From NCBI RefSeq assembly GCF_027460265.1, contig NZ_JAPZBC010000001.1, positions 4,754,001-4,818,000 on the forward strand: a DNA stretch of 64,000 nt, written 5' to 3'. A program made the position numbers and the translations under genes. Of the stretch, positions 9,635 through 17,279 are shown piece after piece. The stretch comes from Streptomyces sp. WMMC940. GTDB taxonomy: Bacteria; Actinomycetota; Actinomycetes; Streptomycetales; Streptomycetaceae. A model generated the notes under the pieces. The model saw only the letters and a program-made list of their open reading frames with translations, had not been told where the DNA came from and ran no database searches. Position 1 is the stretch's first letter. Every line of letters starts with the position of its first letter.

Positions 9635-9868
9635 ATGGCCAGCAAGGCTGAGAAGATCGTCGCCGGGCTCGGCGGTATCGACAACATCGAAGAGGTCGAG
9701 GGCTGCATCACCCGCCTCCGCACCGAGGTCGTGGACCCGGGCAAGGTCGACGAGGCCGCGCTGAAGGCCGCCGGCGCCCACGGCGTCGTCAAGATGGGTA
9801 CCGCCATCCAGGTCGTCATCGGCACCGACGCCGACCCCATCGCCGCGGACATCGAAGACATGATGTGA
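9635..9868 (+). CDS. nagF: PTS EIIB, GlcNAc-specific
   Basis: 77 residues, a free-standing glucose-type EIIB domain. The phosphorylated cysteine is in IEEVEGCITRLRTEV, the family motif. The start at 9635 is preceded by AGGGAGAAAG; an upstream in-frame ATG at 9548 gives an unlike extension and is rejected. It passes phosphate from EIIA to GlcNAc entering through NagE1/NagE2. Confidence 0.9.
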   Translation: MASKAEKIVAGLGGIDNIEEVEGCITRLRTEVVDPGKVDEAALKAAGAHGVVKMGTAIQVVIGTDADPIAADIEDMM

Positions 9869-10029
9869 CCCCCGCGCGAGCCGCCTCCCCACTCACCCGC
9901 GCGAGACCGCACCGCTGACGGCGCACCCCGGTCCACCCCGCCTCCGCACCGGGCCACCCCGTCCCCGCACCGGTCCGATCCGGTCCGTTCCGGTCCGCCC
10001 CCGGTCCGCCCCCGGCGCGGTCTCACCCA

Positions 10030-10064
10030 TGAGGGGTCCGTTCTCCACCGGAACGGGCCCCTCA
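10030..10064. terminator. Hairpin after nagF
   Basis: Fourteen-base arms (10030-10043 and 10051-10064) pair with one G-U, around a seven-base loop, just ahead of the rph promoter. The 160 bases before it are made of imperfect CCGGTCCG-type repeats with no gene. Confidence 0.65.
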
Positions 10065-10088
10065 CGCGCGTACGGATAGGCTCACCAC

Positions 10089-10826
10089 ATGTCTCGTATC
10101 GACGGCCGCACCCCCGAACAGCTCCGCCCCGTCACCATCGAACGCGGATGGAGCAAGCACGCTGAGGGCTCCGTCCTCATCGCCTTCGGCGACACCAAGG
10201 TCTTCTGCACCGCCTCCGTCACCGAAGGCGTCCCCCGCTGGCGCAAGGGCAGCGGCGAAGGCTGGGTCACCGCCGAGTACTCCATGCTGCCGCGCTCCAC
10301 CAACACCCGCGGCGACCGCGAGTCCGTCCGCGGCAAGATCGGCGGCCGCACCCACGAGATCTCCCGCCTCATCGGCCGTTCCCTGCGCGCCGTCATCGAC
10401 TACAAGGCCCTCGGCGAGAACACCATCGTCCTCGACTGCGACGTCCTCCAGGCCGACGGCGGCACCCGCACCACCGCCATCACCGGCGCCTACGTGGCCC
10501 TCGCCGACGCCGTCTCCTGGGCCCAGGCGCACAAGCTCGTCAAAGCCGGGCGCAAGCCGCTCACCGGAACCGTCGCCGCCGTCTCCGTCGGCATCGTCGA
10601 CGGCACGCCCCTGCTGGACCTCTGCTACGAGGAGGACGTCCGCGCCGAGACCGACATGAACGTCGTCTGCACCGGCGACGGCCGCTTCGTCGAGGTCCAG
10701 GGCACCGCCGAGGCCGAGCCGTTCGACCGCAAGGAGCTCAACGCGCTCCTCGACCTCGCCACCGGCGGCTGCGCCGACCTCGCCGCACTCCAGACCGCCG
10801 CCCTCGCCACCACGATCGGCCAGTGA
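10089..10826 (+). CDS. rph: RNase PH
   Basis: 245 residues, normal length for the phosphorolytic 3'-exoribonuclease that trims tRNA precursors. Family motifs are intact: [15 protein letters not shown] at the start, [17 protein letters not shown] with the catalytic arginines, and [24 protein letters not shown] lies six bases before the ATG and there is no ribosome site, so it is probably leaderless. rdgB follows after a lipoprotein gene, and rph-rdgB adjacency is widely conserved in actinomycetes. Confidence 0.95.
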   Translation: MSRIDGRTPEQLRPVTIERGWSKHAEGSVLIAFGDTKVFCTASVTEGVPRWRKGSGEGWVTAEYSMLPRSTNTRGDRESVRGKIGGRTHEISRLIGRSLRAVIDYKALGENTIVLDCDVLQADGGTRTTAITGAYVALADAVSWAQAHKLVKAGRKPLTGTVAAVSVGIVDGTPLLDLCYEEDVRAETDMNVVCTGDGRFVEVQGTAEAEPFDRKELNALLDLATGGCADLAALQTAALATTIGQ

Positions 10827-11009
10827 GCACGGCTCTGGGCGAGCGACCCCACGCCCCCGGGGCGGTGACCCGGAGTGTCGCCCGGACGAAGGACACCGGG
10901 CGTCCCCCGCCGGCCACCCGAGCCGCTCCTCGGCCGGCGCCCCGGGCAGGGCGCCCCTCCGGAGAGTAAAGAAGCAACCAAGAACGCCACTGCCGGCGTC
11001 ACAGCAGGT

Positions 11010-11039
11010 ACGGGCGTACGGGCCGAACCGTACGCCCGT
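11010..11039. terminator. Hairpin between rph and the lipoprotein gene
   Basis: Perfect 12-base arms around GCCGAA, in a 239-base gap with no gene, ending 26 bases before the lipoprotein start. It could end the rph transcript, or sit in the leader of the next gene. Confidence 0.55.
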
Positions 11040-11065
11040 CCGGGAACCAGGGGAGGGACTGCACC

Positions 11066-11443
11066 ATGCGCAGCCGCCGTATCGCACTCGCCGTCGTCAC
11101 CGCCGTCGCGCTCACCGGAGTCGTCGGCTGCGGTGCCGTCGACAAGGCTCTCGACTGCGTCAGGACCGCCGACGCCATAGCCACCAGCGTCGACAGGCTC
11201 TCCCAGGCCGTCTCCACCGCCTCCGAGGACCCGACACAGCTGACCGAAGCCCTCAACGACATCGACAGGGAACTCGGCAACCTCAAGGACACCACCGACA
11301 ACGCCGACCTTTCCAAGGCCGTCGACGCCCTCTCCAAGGGAGTCGAGAACGTCCGCACGTCCGTGGAGAACGGCGACGCCACCCCGGACATCACGCCGGT
11401 CACCGACGCCGCCACCGAACTCGGCAAGGTCTGCACCTCCTGA
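11066..11443 (+). CDS. Small secreted lipoprotein, unknown function
   Basis: 125 residues. A signal peptide ends in the lipobox TGVVGC, with the lipidated cysteine at residue 22. The mature part (DKALDCVRTADAIATSVDRLSQAVSTA and so on) is helical, acidic and without recognised motifs, with two more cysteines that could pair. GGGGAGGG precedes the ATG. Its place between rph and rdgB is typical for Streptomyces but says nothing about function. Confidence 0.7.
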   Translation: MRSRRIALAVVTAVALTGVVGCGAVDKALDCVRTADAIATSVDRLSQAVSTASEDPTQLTEALNDIDRELGNLKDTTDNADLSKAVDALSKGVENVRTSVENGDATPDITPVTDAATELGKVCTS

Positions 11444-11516
11444 ACCCCTGCCCGCCGGGCGCCGTGCACCCCACCCGCGGCGCCCGCGCCGTCACCGCCG
11501 CGGAGATACTGGGCTC

Positions 11517-12119
11517 ATGACCCGCCTGATCCTCGCCACCCGCAACCCCGGAAAGATCACCGAGCTCCGCGCGATCCTCGCCGACGCCGGACTCGGCCAC
11601 CAACTCGTCGGCGCCGACGCCTACCCCGACCTCCCCGACGTCAAGGAAACCGGCGTCACCTTCGCCGAGAACGCCCTGCTCAAGGCGCACGCCCTGGCCC
11701 AGGCCACCGGCCTCCCCGCCGTCGCCGACGACTCCGGCCTCTGCGTAGACGTCCTCGGCGGCGCCCCGGGCATCTTCTCCGCCCGCTGGTCCGGCACCCA
11801 CGGCGACGACACGGCCAACCTCGAACTGCTGCTCGCGCAGCTCTCCGACATCACCGAGGAGCACCGCGCCGCCCACTTCGCCTGCGCGGCCGCCCTCGCC
11901 CTCCCCGACGGCACGGAACGCGTGGTCGAGGGCCGCCTGCGCGGTACCCTGCGCCACGCCCCGGCCGGCACGAACGGCTTCGGCTACGACCCGGTGCTCC
12001 AGCCGGACGGCGAGACGCGGACGTGCGCGCAGCTGAGCCCCGAGGAGAAGAACGCGATCAGCCACCGGGGGAAGGCGTTCCGGGCGCTGGTGCCGGTGGT
12101 GCGGGAGCTGCTGGGCTGA
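11517..12119 (+). CDS. rdgB: Non-canonical purine NTP pyrophosphatase (RdgB/HAM1)
   Basis: 200 residues. The enzyme hydrolyses XTP/dITP to the monophosphate and keeps deaminated purines out of nucleic acids. The substrate-binding N terminus (LILATRNPGKITEL), the metal site (ADDSGLCVDVLGGAPGIFSARW) and the late FGYDPV and SHRGKAF motifs are all present. GATACT lies six bases before the ATG with no ribosome site, so translation is probably leaderless. Confidence 0.95.
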   Translation: MTRLILATRNPGKITELRAILADAGLGHQLVGADAYPDLPDVKETGVTFAENALLKAHALAQATGLPAVADDSGLCVDVLGGAPGIFSARWSGTHGDDTANLELLLAQLSDITEEHRAAHFACAAALALPDGTERVVEGRLRGTLRHAPAGTNGFGYDPVLQPDGETRTCAQLSPEEKNAISHRGKAFRALVPVVRELLG

Positions 12120-12131
12120 GGTGCACGCAAT

Positions 12132-12166
12132 GAAGGCTCGGCTCGCTTCCCGCGAGCCGAGCCTTC
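12132..12166. terminator. 15-bp perfect hairpin between rdgB and the tRNA gene
   Basis: Fifteen-base arms pair perfectly around TTCCC. The hairpin lies 13 bases after the rdgB stop and six bases from the encoded CCA of the opposing tRNA, so it can serve both. Confidence 0.8.
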
Positions 12167-12174
12167 GGTCATGG

Positions 12175-12247
12175 TGCGCCCGGTCGGATTCGAACCGACA
12201 AACACGACCACCTAAAGATCGCCGCTCAGCCCTTGGCGTACGGGCGC
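12175..12247 (-). tRNA. Atypical tRNA, leucine anticodon UAG, short variable loop
   Basis: 73 nt on the minus strand, followed by an encoded CCA (12172-12174). The acceptor stem GCGCCCG/CGGGCGC and the T arm GTCGG-TTCGAAT-CCGAC pair perfectly. The anticodon stem CGATC/GGTCG (one G-U) holds the loop TTTAGGT, giving anticodon UAG (12212-12214), which reads CUA. The D stem has only three good pairs. Bacterial leucine tRNAs normally have a long variable arm; this one has five bases, so it may be a non-standard or decayed gene despite its intact acceptor and T arm. Confidence 0.65.
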
Positions 12248-12253
12248 CCGTTT

Positions 12254-12277
12254 CCGCGCCCACTGTACTGGGCGCGG
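12254..12277. terminator. Hairpin after the HNH gene pair
   Basis: CCGCGCCCA and its complement around CTGTAC lie between the 3' end of the HNH genes and the tRNA gene, all on the minus strand. Confidence 0.5.
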
Positions 12278-12302
12278 TCGGTGTCCGGTGCGGAGAGGGT
12301 TC

Positions 12303-12839
12303 TCAGTCGCCGCGCCGACTGCCGCCCCGGCACCATGTGGCCGTGGTCGCGTGGCAGTTGGGGCACAGCAGACGCAGGTTCCCGGCGCGGTCGTCCAGCC
12401 GGTCGCCGTTGATGTGGTCGACTTCGAGGGTCATGGGCCGCCCGAGCCATTCGGGCCCGGTCCCGCAGTCGGCGCATGCCTCGGGCAGGCCTGTCTCCCG
12501 GAGCGCGCGCCGCAGGTGCGCCGTTCTGGCGCGCCGCCCCGTTTCCCTCTTCACCAGGATGTCCGCGGCGCGCCGTGCCGGGACGGTCCCGGGCCTGCCC
12601 TTCATGTGCGCCTGGCCGAGGAAGTGGGCGGTACTGAGAGCGTCGTCGGCGATCCACCGCTTCAGGTTCGTGCGCTGACTGGTGTTGTCGGGCCGCGGCA
12701 GCCGCCGCAGCACTTCGGCGAGTGAGTACGAGGAGCTGACGGCCGCGGCCAGTTCTGTGGCTGTCGGCCGGTCGTCCGCCTTTCGGTAGGCCCGTCGCGG
12801 CGGACCCGACATGCCGGTGCCGCCGGGTGTCCGACTCAC
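12303..12839 (-). CDS. HNH endonuclease-like protein (second of tandem pair)
   Basis: 178 residues from a GTG that overlaps the stop of the upstream paralogue as GTGA; an ATG at 12812 would give 169. The C-terminal HNH motif is intact: CADCGTGPEWLGRPMTLEVDHINGDRLDDRAGNLRLLCPNCHATT, with two CxxC pairs for a structural zinc. The N-terminal part carries one copy of a helical unit ending in STAHF. The overlap shows translational coupling. Specificity and role (defence, homing, or degenerate) cannot be read from sequence. Confidence 0.75.
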   Translation of the reverse strand: MSRTPGGTGMSGPPRRAYRKADDRPTATELAAAVSSSYSLAEVLRRLPRPDNTSQRTNLKRWIADDALSTAHFLGQAHMKGRPGTVPARRAADILVKRETGRRARTAHLRRALRETGLPEACADCGTGPEWLGRPMTLEVDHINGDRLDDRAGNLRLLCPNCHATTATWCRGGSRRGD

Positions 12840-13480
12840 GACGGCCTCCGGCGCCGGGCTTTGGCACGTCCCCGGTAGGTGTCCGTCGCCGAGTGGCAGT
12901 TGGGACAGAGCAGGCGCAGGTTCCCCGGTCGGTTGTCGCGCCAGTTGCCGTCGATGTGATCGACCTCCAGCGGCAGCGGACGGCCACGCCACTCGGGCCC
13001 GGTCCCGCACAGCGCGCACTGCTCCGGTACGCCCGTCTCGACCAGGGCACGTCGCAGGCGGCGACCGGGGGTCCGCCGGGATTCCGCTCGGGGTTGTTCC
13101 ACGAGGAGTCCACCGTTCGCCGCCCGGCCCCGGCCCGTGACCGCCCGCGACGGCGCCACGAAATGCGAGGTGTCGATGGCGTAGGCGCGGATACGCCTGC
13201 TGATGTTCGTGTGGTGTCCGCCGACCACGTCCAGGCCGAGTCGGCACAGGACCTCGGTCACACTGGTCGACGCCGCGACCACGGGTTCGAGGACGTCCTT
13301 CGTCCACCGTGCTCCCTCGCGATCGAAGTGCGAGGTGTCCACGCCCATCCGCTTCATCCGCTCGTGGACGTACCGCCGCGAAGCCGCCCCCGCCCCCAGC
13401 TTCCCCAGCGCCTCCGACAACGTCCGCGACGTGCTCGCCGCCTCCGAAAGGCGTTCGCGTGTGTACGGGCTCACCGGCAT
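12836..13480 (-). CDS. HNH endonuclease-like protein (first of tandem pair)
   Basis: 214 residues. The C-terminal HNH-zinc domain (CALCGTGPEW, LEVDHIDGNWRDNRPGNLRLLCPNCH) is close to that of the next gene. The N-terminal half holds two copies of a repeated helical unit of about 55 residues, each ending in DTSHF, probably DNA-contacting helix-turn-helix units. The downstream paralogue keeps only one unit, so the pair looks like a tandem duplication with loss of a repeat. A GGAGGGGG stretch precedes the ATG. Confidence 0.78.
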   Translation of the reverse strand: MPVSPYTRERLSEAASTSRTLSEALGKLGAGAASRRYVHERMKRMGVDTSHFDREGARWTKDVLEPVVAASTSVTEVLCRLGLDVVGGHHTNISRRIRAYAIDTSHFVAPSRAVTGRGRAANGGLLVEQPRAESRRTPGRRLRRALVETGVPEQCALCGTGPEWRGRPLPLEVDHIDGNWRDNRPGNLRLLCPNCHSATDTYRGRAKARRRRPS

Positions 13481-13649
13481 GCGTTGCGTCCCCCTCCGTA
13501 CCGGCCGCGTGTTCGCGTCCTCGCACGGAGTAACGAACCGATCGTCGGATGGTCACGCGCGGCCCGTCCCCCGAAGGCCGGCGCCGGCCCCCGCTCGGAG
13601 GGCCGTCCCCCCGCCCGTGGGGCCGCCCGCCCCCCGGAGGCGGGCACGG

Positions 13650-14357
13650 CTACTCCAGCTCGCCCCGTGCCCCGCCGTCCTCGCGCTTGTCGAGGCGTTC
13701 CCGACGGCGGGCCTCCTTCAGGCGCTGCTTGTCCGCCTTGCGGAGCTTGCGTTCGACGCCGACGCCCCCCATGAGGGCGAAGCCGGTGACGGTCACACGG
13801 GGTGAGCCGGGGGCGATGTCGTCCGGGTCGCCGCCGGAACCGGCCTCGCCGAAGCCGCCCATGAAGCCGAAGCCCCTGACGTCGACGTACATGTCCGGCG
13901 GCACGGTCACCTGGATGCCGCCCATGACGGTGAAACAGCGGATGACGACGTCCCGGTCCTCGAAGTCGGCGTCCCGCAGGTCGATCTCGCCGCCTCCCTG
14001 CAGGACGACGGCGGTGAACCTGCGGGCGACGGTCCAGGTGCCCTTGCGGCCGAAGCCGCTCCAGAACGCGAACGCGCCCCTGGAGGTGGGAGGGTGGCCG
14101 GTGCGCCGGGTGTAGTCCACGGTGCCGGTTGCGGGAGCCGGCGCGGCGGCGAGGGGTGCCGGGGCTCCGCCCGGGGCCGGGAGGTCCCGTACGAGGGGCT
14201 CCAGCTCCCCGTGCGTACGTGCCTTGTAGGCGGCGTCGAGCCGTTCCTCGAATTCGTCCATGTCGAGGCGGCCCTCGGCGACGGCGTCCCGCAGCCGTTC
14301 GGCGATCCGCTCCCGCTCGGCGTCGGAGGCCCGCATGTCCGGAAGGTCGCTCGTCAT
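13650..14357 (-). CDS. DUF1707 protein with LiaF-like C-terminal domain
   Basis: 235 residues. The N terminus (MRASDAERERIAERLRDAVAEGRLDMDEFEERLDAAY, about residues 7-45) is a clear DUF1707/SHOCT-like helical domain. A Pro/Ala linker leads to a beta-rich domain (residues 100-200) with repeated VxGGI/MGG turns like those of cell-envelope stress proteins of the LiaF/DUF2154 type. A very basic C-terminal tail (RKADKQRLKEARRRERLDKRE) follows. TAGGCT six bases before the ATG suggests leaderless expression. An envelope-stress role is inferred from the family only. Confidence 0.75.
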   Translation of the reverse strand: MTSDLPDMRASDAERERIAERLRDAVAEGRLDMDEFEERLDAAYKARTHGELEPLVRDLPAPGGAPAPLAAAPAPATGTVDYTRRTGHPPTSRGAFAFWSGFGRKGTWTVARRFTAVVLQGGGEIDLRDADFEDRDVVIRCFTVMGGIQVTVPPDMYVDVRGFGFMGGFGEAGSGGDPDDIAPGSPRVTVTGFALMGGVGVERKLRKADKQRLKEARRRERLDKREDGGARGELE

Positions 14358-14383
14358 GCGTTCAGCCTAGTCAATCGGGGCGC

Positions 14384-15388
14384 TCACGGCGCCGTCGAAC
14401 GCTCCGCGTACATCCTCGCGATCACCGACTCGATGTCGGGCTCCCGCACCGACAGGTCCACCAGCGGGTAGTCGGCGGCGAGGGCGGCGACGATCGGTGC
14501 CGCCGACGCCGAGGCGGGGAAGGCGAGCCACTGGCGCGGGCCCTCGACCCGTACCGGCCGTGCGCCCGCGACCTCGATGGGCGGGAGCCGGCGTTCGAGG
14601 TCCACGACGAGGGTGCGTTCGCCCGGCGCGACCTCGTGGAGTCCGGCGAGGCTGCCGTCGTAGACGAGCCGGCCGTGGTCGATGACCATGACGCGCTTGC
14701 ACAGTTGCTCGATGTCGGTGAGGTCGTGGGTGGTGAGGAGGACGGTCGTGGCGCGTTCGGCGTTGAGGTCGCGCAGGAACTCGCGCACCTTGGCCTTGGA
14801 GACGACGTCGAGGCCGATGGTGGGTTCGTCGAGGTAGAGCACCTCGGGGTCGTGCAGCAGGGCCGCGGCGATGTCTCCGCGCATGCGTTGTCCGAGGGAG
14901 AGCTGCCGCACGGGTACGTCCAGCAGGGCGCCGAGGTCGAGTAGTTCGACGCAGCGCTCCAGGTTCCGCCGGTAGCGGGCGTCCGGGATCCGGTACATGC
15001 GGTGCACCAGGCGGTACGAGTCGATGAGCGGCAGGTCCCACCAGAGTGTCGTGCGCTGCCCGAAGACCACGCCGATGCGCCGGGCGAGCCGGGTGCGTTC
15101 GCGTGACGGGTCGATCCCGGCGACGCGCAGCCGTCCGCCGCTGGGGGTCAGAATGCCCGTCAGCATCTTGATGGTGGTGGACTTCCCGGCGCCGTTGGGT
15201 CCGATGTAGCCGACCATCTCGCCGCGCGGCACGGTGAAGCTGATGCCGTCGACGGCGCACACCCGTGTCCTCTCCCGGCGCAGCAGGCCCGATCGACGGC
15301 GTACGTCGAAGGCCTTCTCCACGCCTTCCAGTTCGATCAGGCCGCCGGTCCCGACGGCTTCCTGGGTGCGGATTGCTTCCTCGGACAC
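14384..15388 (-). CDS. ABC transporter ATP-binding protein
   Basis: 334 residues. Walker A (GPNGAGKST, near residue 70), signature (QLSLGQRMRGD) and Walker B (VLYLDEPTIGLD) are complete, followed by a C-terminal extension of about 90 residues typical of exporters paired with ABC-2 permeases. It ends a three-gene minus-strand operon after two permease genes, with three bases between it and the middle gene. The substrate is unknown. Confidence 0.88.
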   Translation of the reverse strand: MSEEAIRTQEAVGTGGLIELEGVEKAFDVRRRSGLLRRERTRVCAVDGISFTVPRGEMVGYIGPNGAGKSTTIKMLTGILTPSGGRLRVAGIDPSRERTRLARRIGVVFGQRTTLWWDLPLIDSYRLVHRMYRIPDARYRRNLERCVELLDLGALLDVPVRQLSLGQRMRGDIAAALLHDPEVLYLDEPTIGLDVVSKAKVREFLRDLNAERATTVLLTTHDLTDIEQLCKRVMVIDHGRLVYDGSLAGLHEVAPGERTLVVDLERRLPPIEVAGARPVRVEGPRQWLAFPASASAAPIVAALAADYPLVDLSVREPDIESVIARMYAERSTAP

Positions 15389-15391
15389 GGT

Positions 15392-16255
15392 TCAGCTCCC
15401 GGTGCTGCGGTACGTACGGAGACCCGCCCGCCACGCGGCCGCGGCGAGCGCGCAGCACGCGGCGGCGACGAGCGGTGGTGCGAGGGCGAGCCAGGGGGGC
15501 AGGTCGAGCGGATAGGGCTGCCCGAGGACGTAGAGCGCGGGCAGCCAGTTGACGAAGGCGAGGGGTACGACGAAGGTGACGCCCCGCACGAGGTCCTTCG
15601 CGAAGACGGTGGGCGGGTACTGGAGCAGGGTGTTGCCGCCGTAGGTGAAGGAGTTCTGCACTTCGGCGGCGTCCTGGGCGACGAACTGGAAGGCCGCGCC
15701 GGCGACGAACACGGCGGCGAAGATCGCCGCCCCGCTGAGCAGCATCATCGGCACCATGGCGGCCTTGAGCGGGGTCCAGGCGATGTCGAGGGCGAGGAGT
15801 GCGTAGCCGAGGACCAGCAGACCCTGGGTGATGCGGCCGAGGCGGCGGAGGGCGAAGCGGTCGGCGGCGACCTGGGCGAGTACGGGGGCGGGCCGCACGA
15901 GGAGGGTGTCGAGCGTGCCGTCGCGCACGCGTCGTCCGAGCCGGTCCATGGAGCCCATCGCGAGGTCGGCGAGGCCGAAGGCGGTTCCGGCCGATCCGTA
16001 GAGGAGGGCGATCTCCGGCAGGCTGTACCCGGCGAGGGTGTCGACGTGCGCGAACATCAGCAGGATGACGACGAAGTCGAAGGACGTGGCGGCGAGGTTG
16101 GCGAGCGCGGTCATGGCGAAGGACGCGCGGTAGGTCATGGTGGAGCGCATCCACATGGCCGCGATGAGTCCGTAGGTGCGCAGTCCGGACCGCAGGGTGC
16201 ACGGGTGTTCGACGGCCTGTGGGTGTCCGCCGGAGGGCCGTGGTTGTTCAGCCAC
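15392..16255 (-). CDS. ABC-2 type permease (middle gene of export operon)
   Basis: 287 residues with six hydrophobic segments. The segment RVRDGTLDTLLVRPAPVLAQVAADRF, shared with the partner permease in altered form, marks this ABC-2 subfamily (COG3694-like). Its start overlaps the end of the upstream permease by eight bases, so the two are coupled and likely form a heterodimer. Confidence 0.82.
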   Translation of the reverse strand: MAEQPRPSGGHPQAVEHPCTLRSGLRTYGLIAAMWMRSTMTYRASFAMTALANLAATSFDFVVILLMFAHVDTLAGYSLPEIALLYGSAGTAFGLADLAMGSMDRLGRRVRDGTLDTLLVRPAPVLAQVAADRFALRRLGRITQGLLVLGYALLALDIAWTPLKAAMVPMMLLSGAAIFAAVFVAGAAFQFVAQDAAEVQNSFTYGGNTLLQYPPTVFAKDLVRGVTFVVPLAFVNWLPALYVLGQPYPLDLPPWLALAPPLVAAACCALAAAAWRAGLRTYRSTGS

Positions 16256-17048
16256 CCTGGACGACCACCCTTCTCGTGGCCGCCGACTGGAGGAGCCGGC
16301 CGGCGGTCAGGAGGGCGGCCGCCCAGCCCAGCTGGAAGGCGTAGGCGTGGACGAGACCCCAGCCCGTGCGTTTGCCGAGGAGGACGTCGGCGGGGATCTG
16401 GAGCAGCGAGGACCAGGGCAGGAGCCGGGCGAGTTCGCCGAGGGCGCCGGGGAAGAGGGTGAGCGGCAGCAGCATGCCGGAGAAGAACAGGCCGGCCAGC
16501 CAGGTGACCTGGAGGACGCCGGCGCCGTCCATCAGCCAGAACGCCGACAGGGCCGCGAGGTAGCGGAGGGCGAAGCTGACGACGACGCCGAGGAGCACGG
16601 CGGTGAGGAAGGCCAGCCAGGGCAGCGGGGACGCGGGCAGGGCGAGGTCGAAGGCGAGGGCGCCGAGCAGCAGGGGGACGACGCCGCGGCCGAGGAGGTG
16701 GAAGGCCGCGCGGCCCAGGTCTCCGGCGAGCCACCACAGTTGGAGGTCGGCGGGGCGGTAGAGGTCGATGGCGATGTCGCCGGTGCGGATGCGTTCGATG
16801 AGTTCGTCCTCGAAGCCGCCGCCCATCATGGCGCAGGTCGTCAGGAGGGCCTGGCCCAGCCACACGAAGGTGACGGCCTGGGAGAGGTCGTAGCCGCCGA
16901 GCCGTGGGCGTTCGTCCCAGAGGGCGATATAGGTGTAGGCCATGATGAAGCCGAAGACGGTGTTGGTGAAGACGCCTGCCGCCGTCGCCACCCGGTATGT
17001 CGCATAGCGCCGGAAGCCACCGGCCGCGACGACCGCGTAGAGCCGCAC
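16248..17048 (-). CDS. ABC-2 type permease (first gene of export operon)
   Basis: 266 residues from the GTG at 17048, chosen because AAGGAGG stands seven bases before it; a longer frame from 17204 reads into non-coding sequence. Six hydrophobic segments and IERIRTGDIAIDLYRPADLQLWW align with the second permease. With the following two genes it forms a complete exporter. Confidence 0.82.
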   Translation of the reverse strand: MRLYAVVAAGGFRRYATYRVATAAGVFTNTVFGFIMAYTYIALWDERPRLGGYDLSQAVTFVWLGQALLTTCAMMGGGFEDELIERIRTGDIAIDLYRPADLQLWWLAGDLGRAAFHLLGRGVVPLLLGALAFDLALPASPLPWLAFLTAVLLGVVVSFALRYLAALSAFWLMDGAGVLQVTWLAGLFFSGMLLPLTLFPGALGELARLLPWSSLLQIPADVLLGKRTGWGLVHAYAFQLGWAAALLTAGRLLQSAATRRVVVQGG

Positions 17049-17279
17049 CGGACAGCCTCCTTCGGTGGAATCGTCGCAAGGACTCCGCGTCCGGCACGGA
17101 CGCGCCAAAGCGCATGACCCTAGCCCAGCGGAACCGGCCGCCGCGACCGTATTCCGGGCGGCGGTCCGGGGGTCAAGGGGGTGGGAAGTGCAGTATGGGC
17201 ACACAGCGAATCGCCCGAAATGTCAGCTTCCGTCCCGGAGGTGTTCCTCCGGGCAGGGGCCCGAGGAGTCTCCACGGAC

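Noticed and set aside
9869..10029. CCGGTCCG-type repeats as a regulatory or small-RNA element
   Set aside because: The repeats are short, imperfect and irregularly spaced; simple low-complexity GC sequence explains them.
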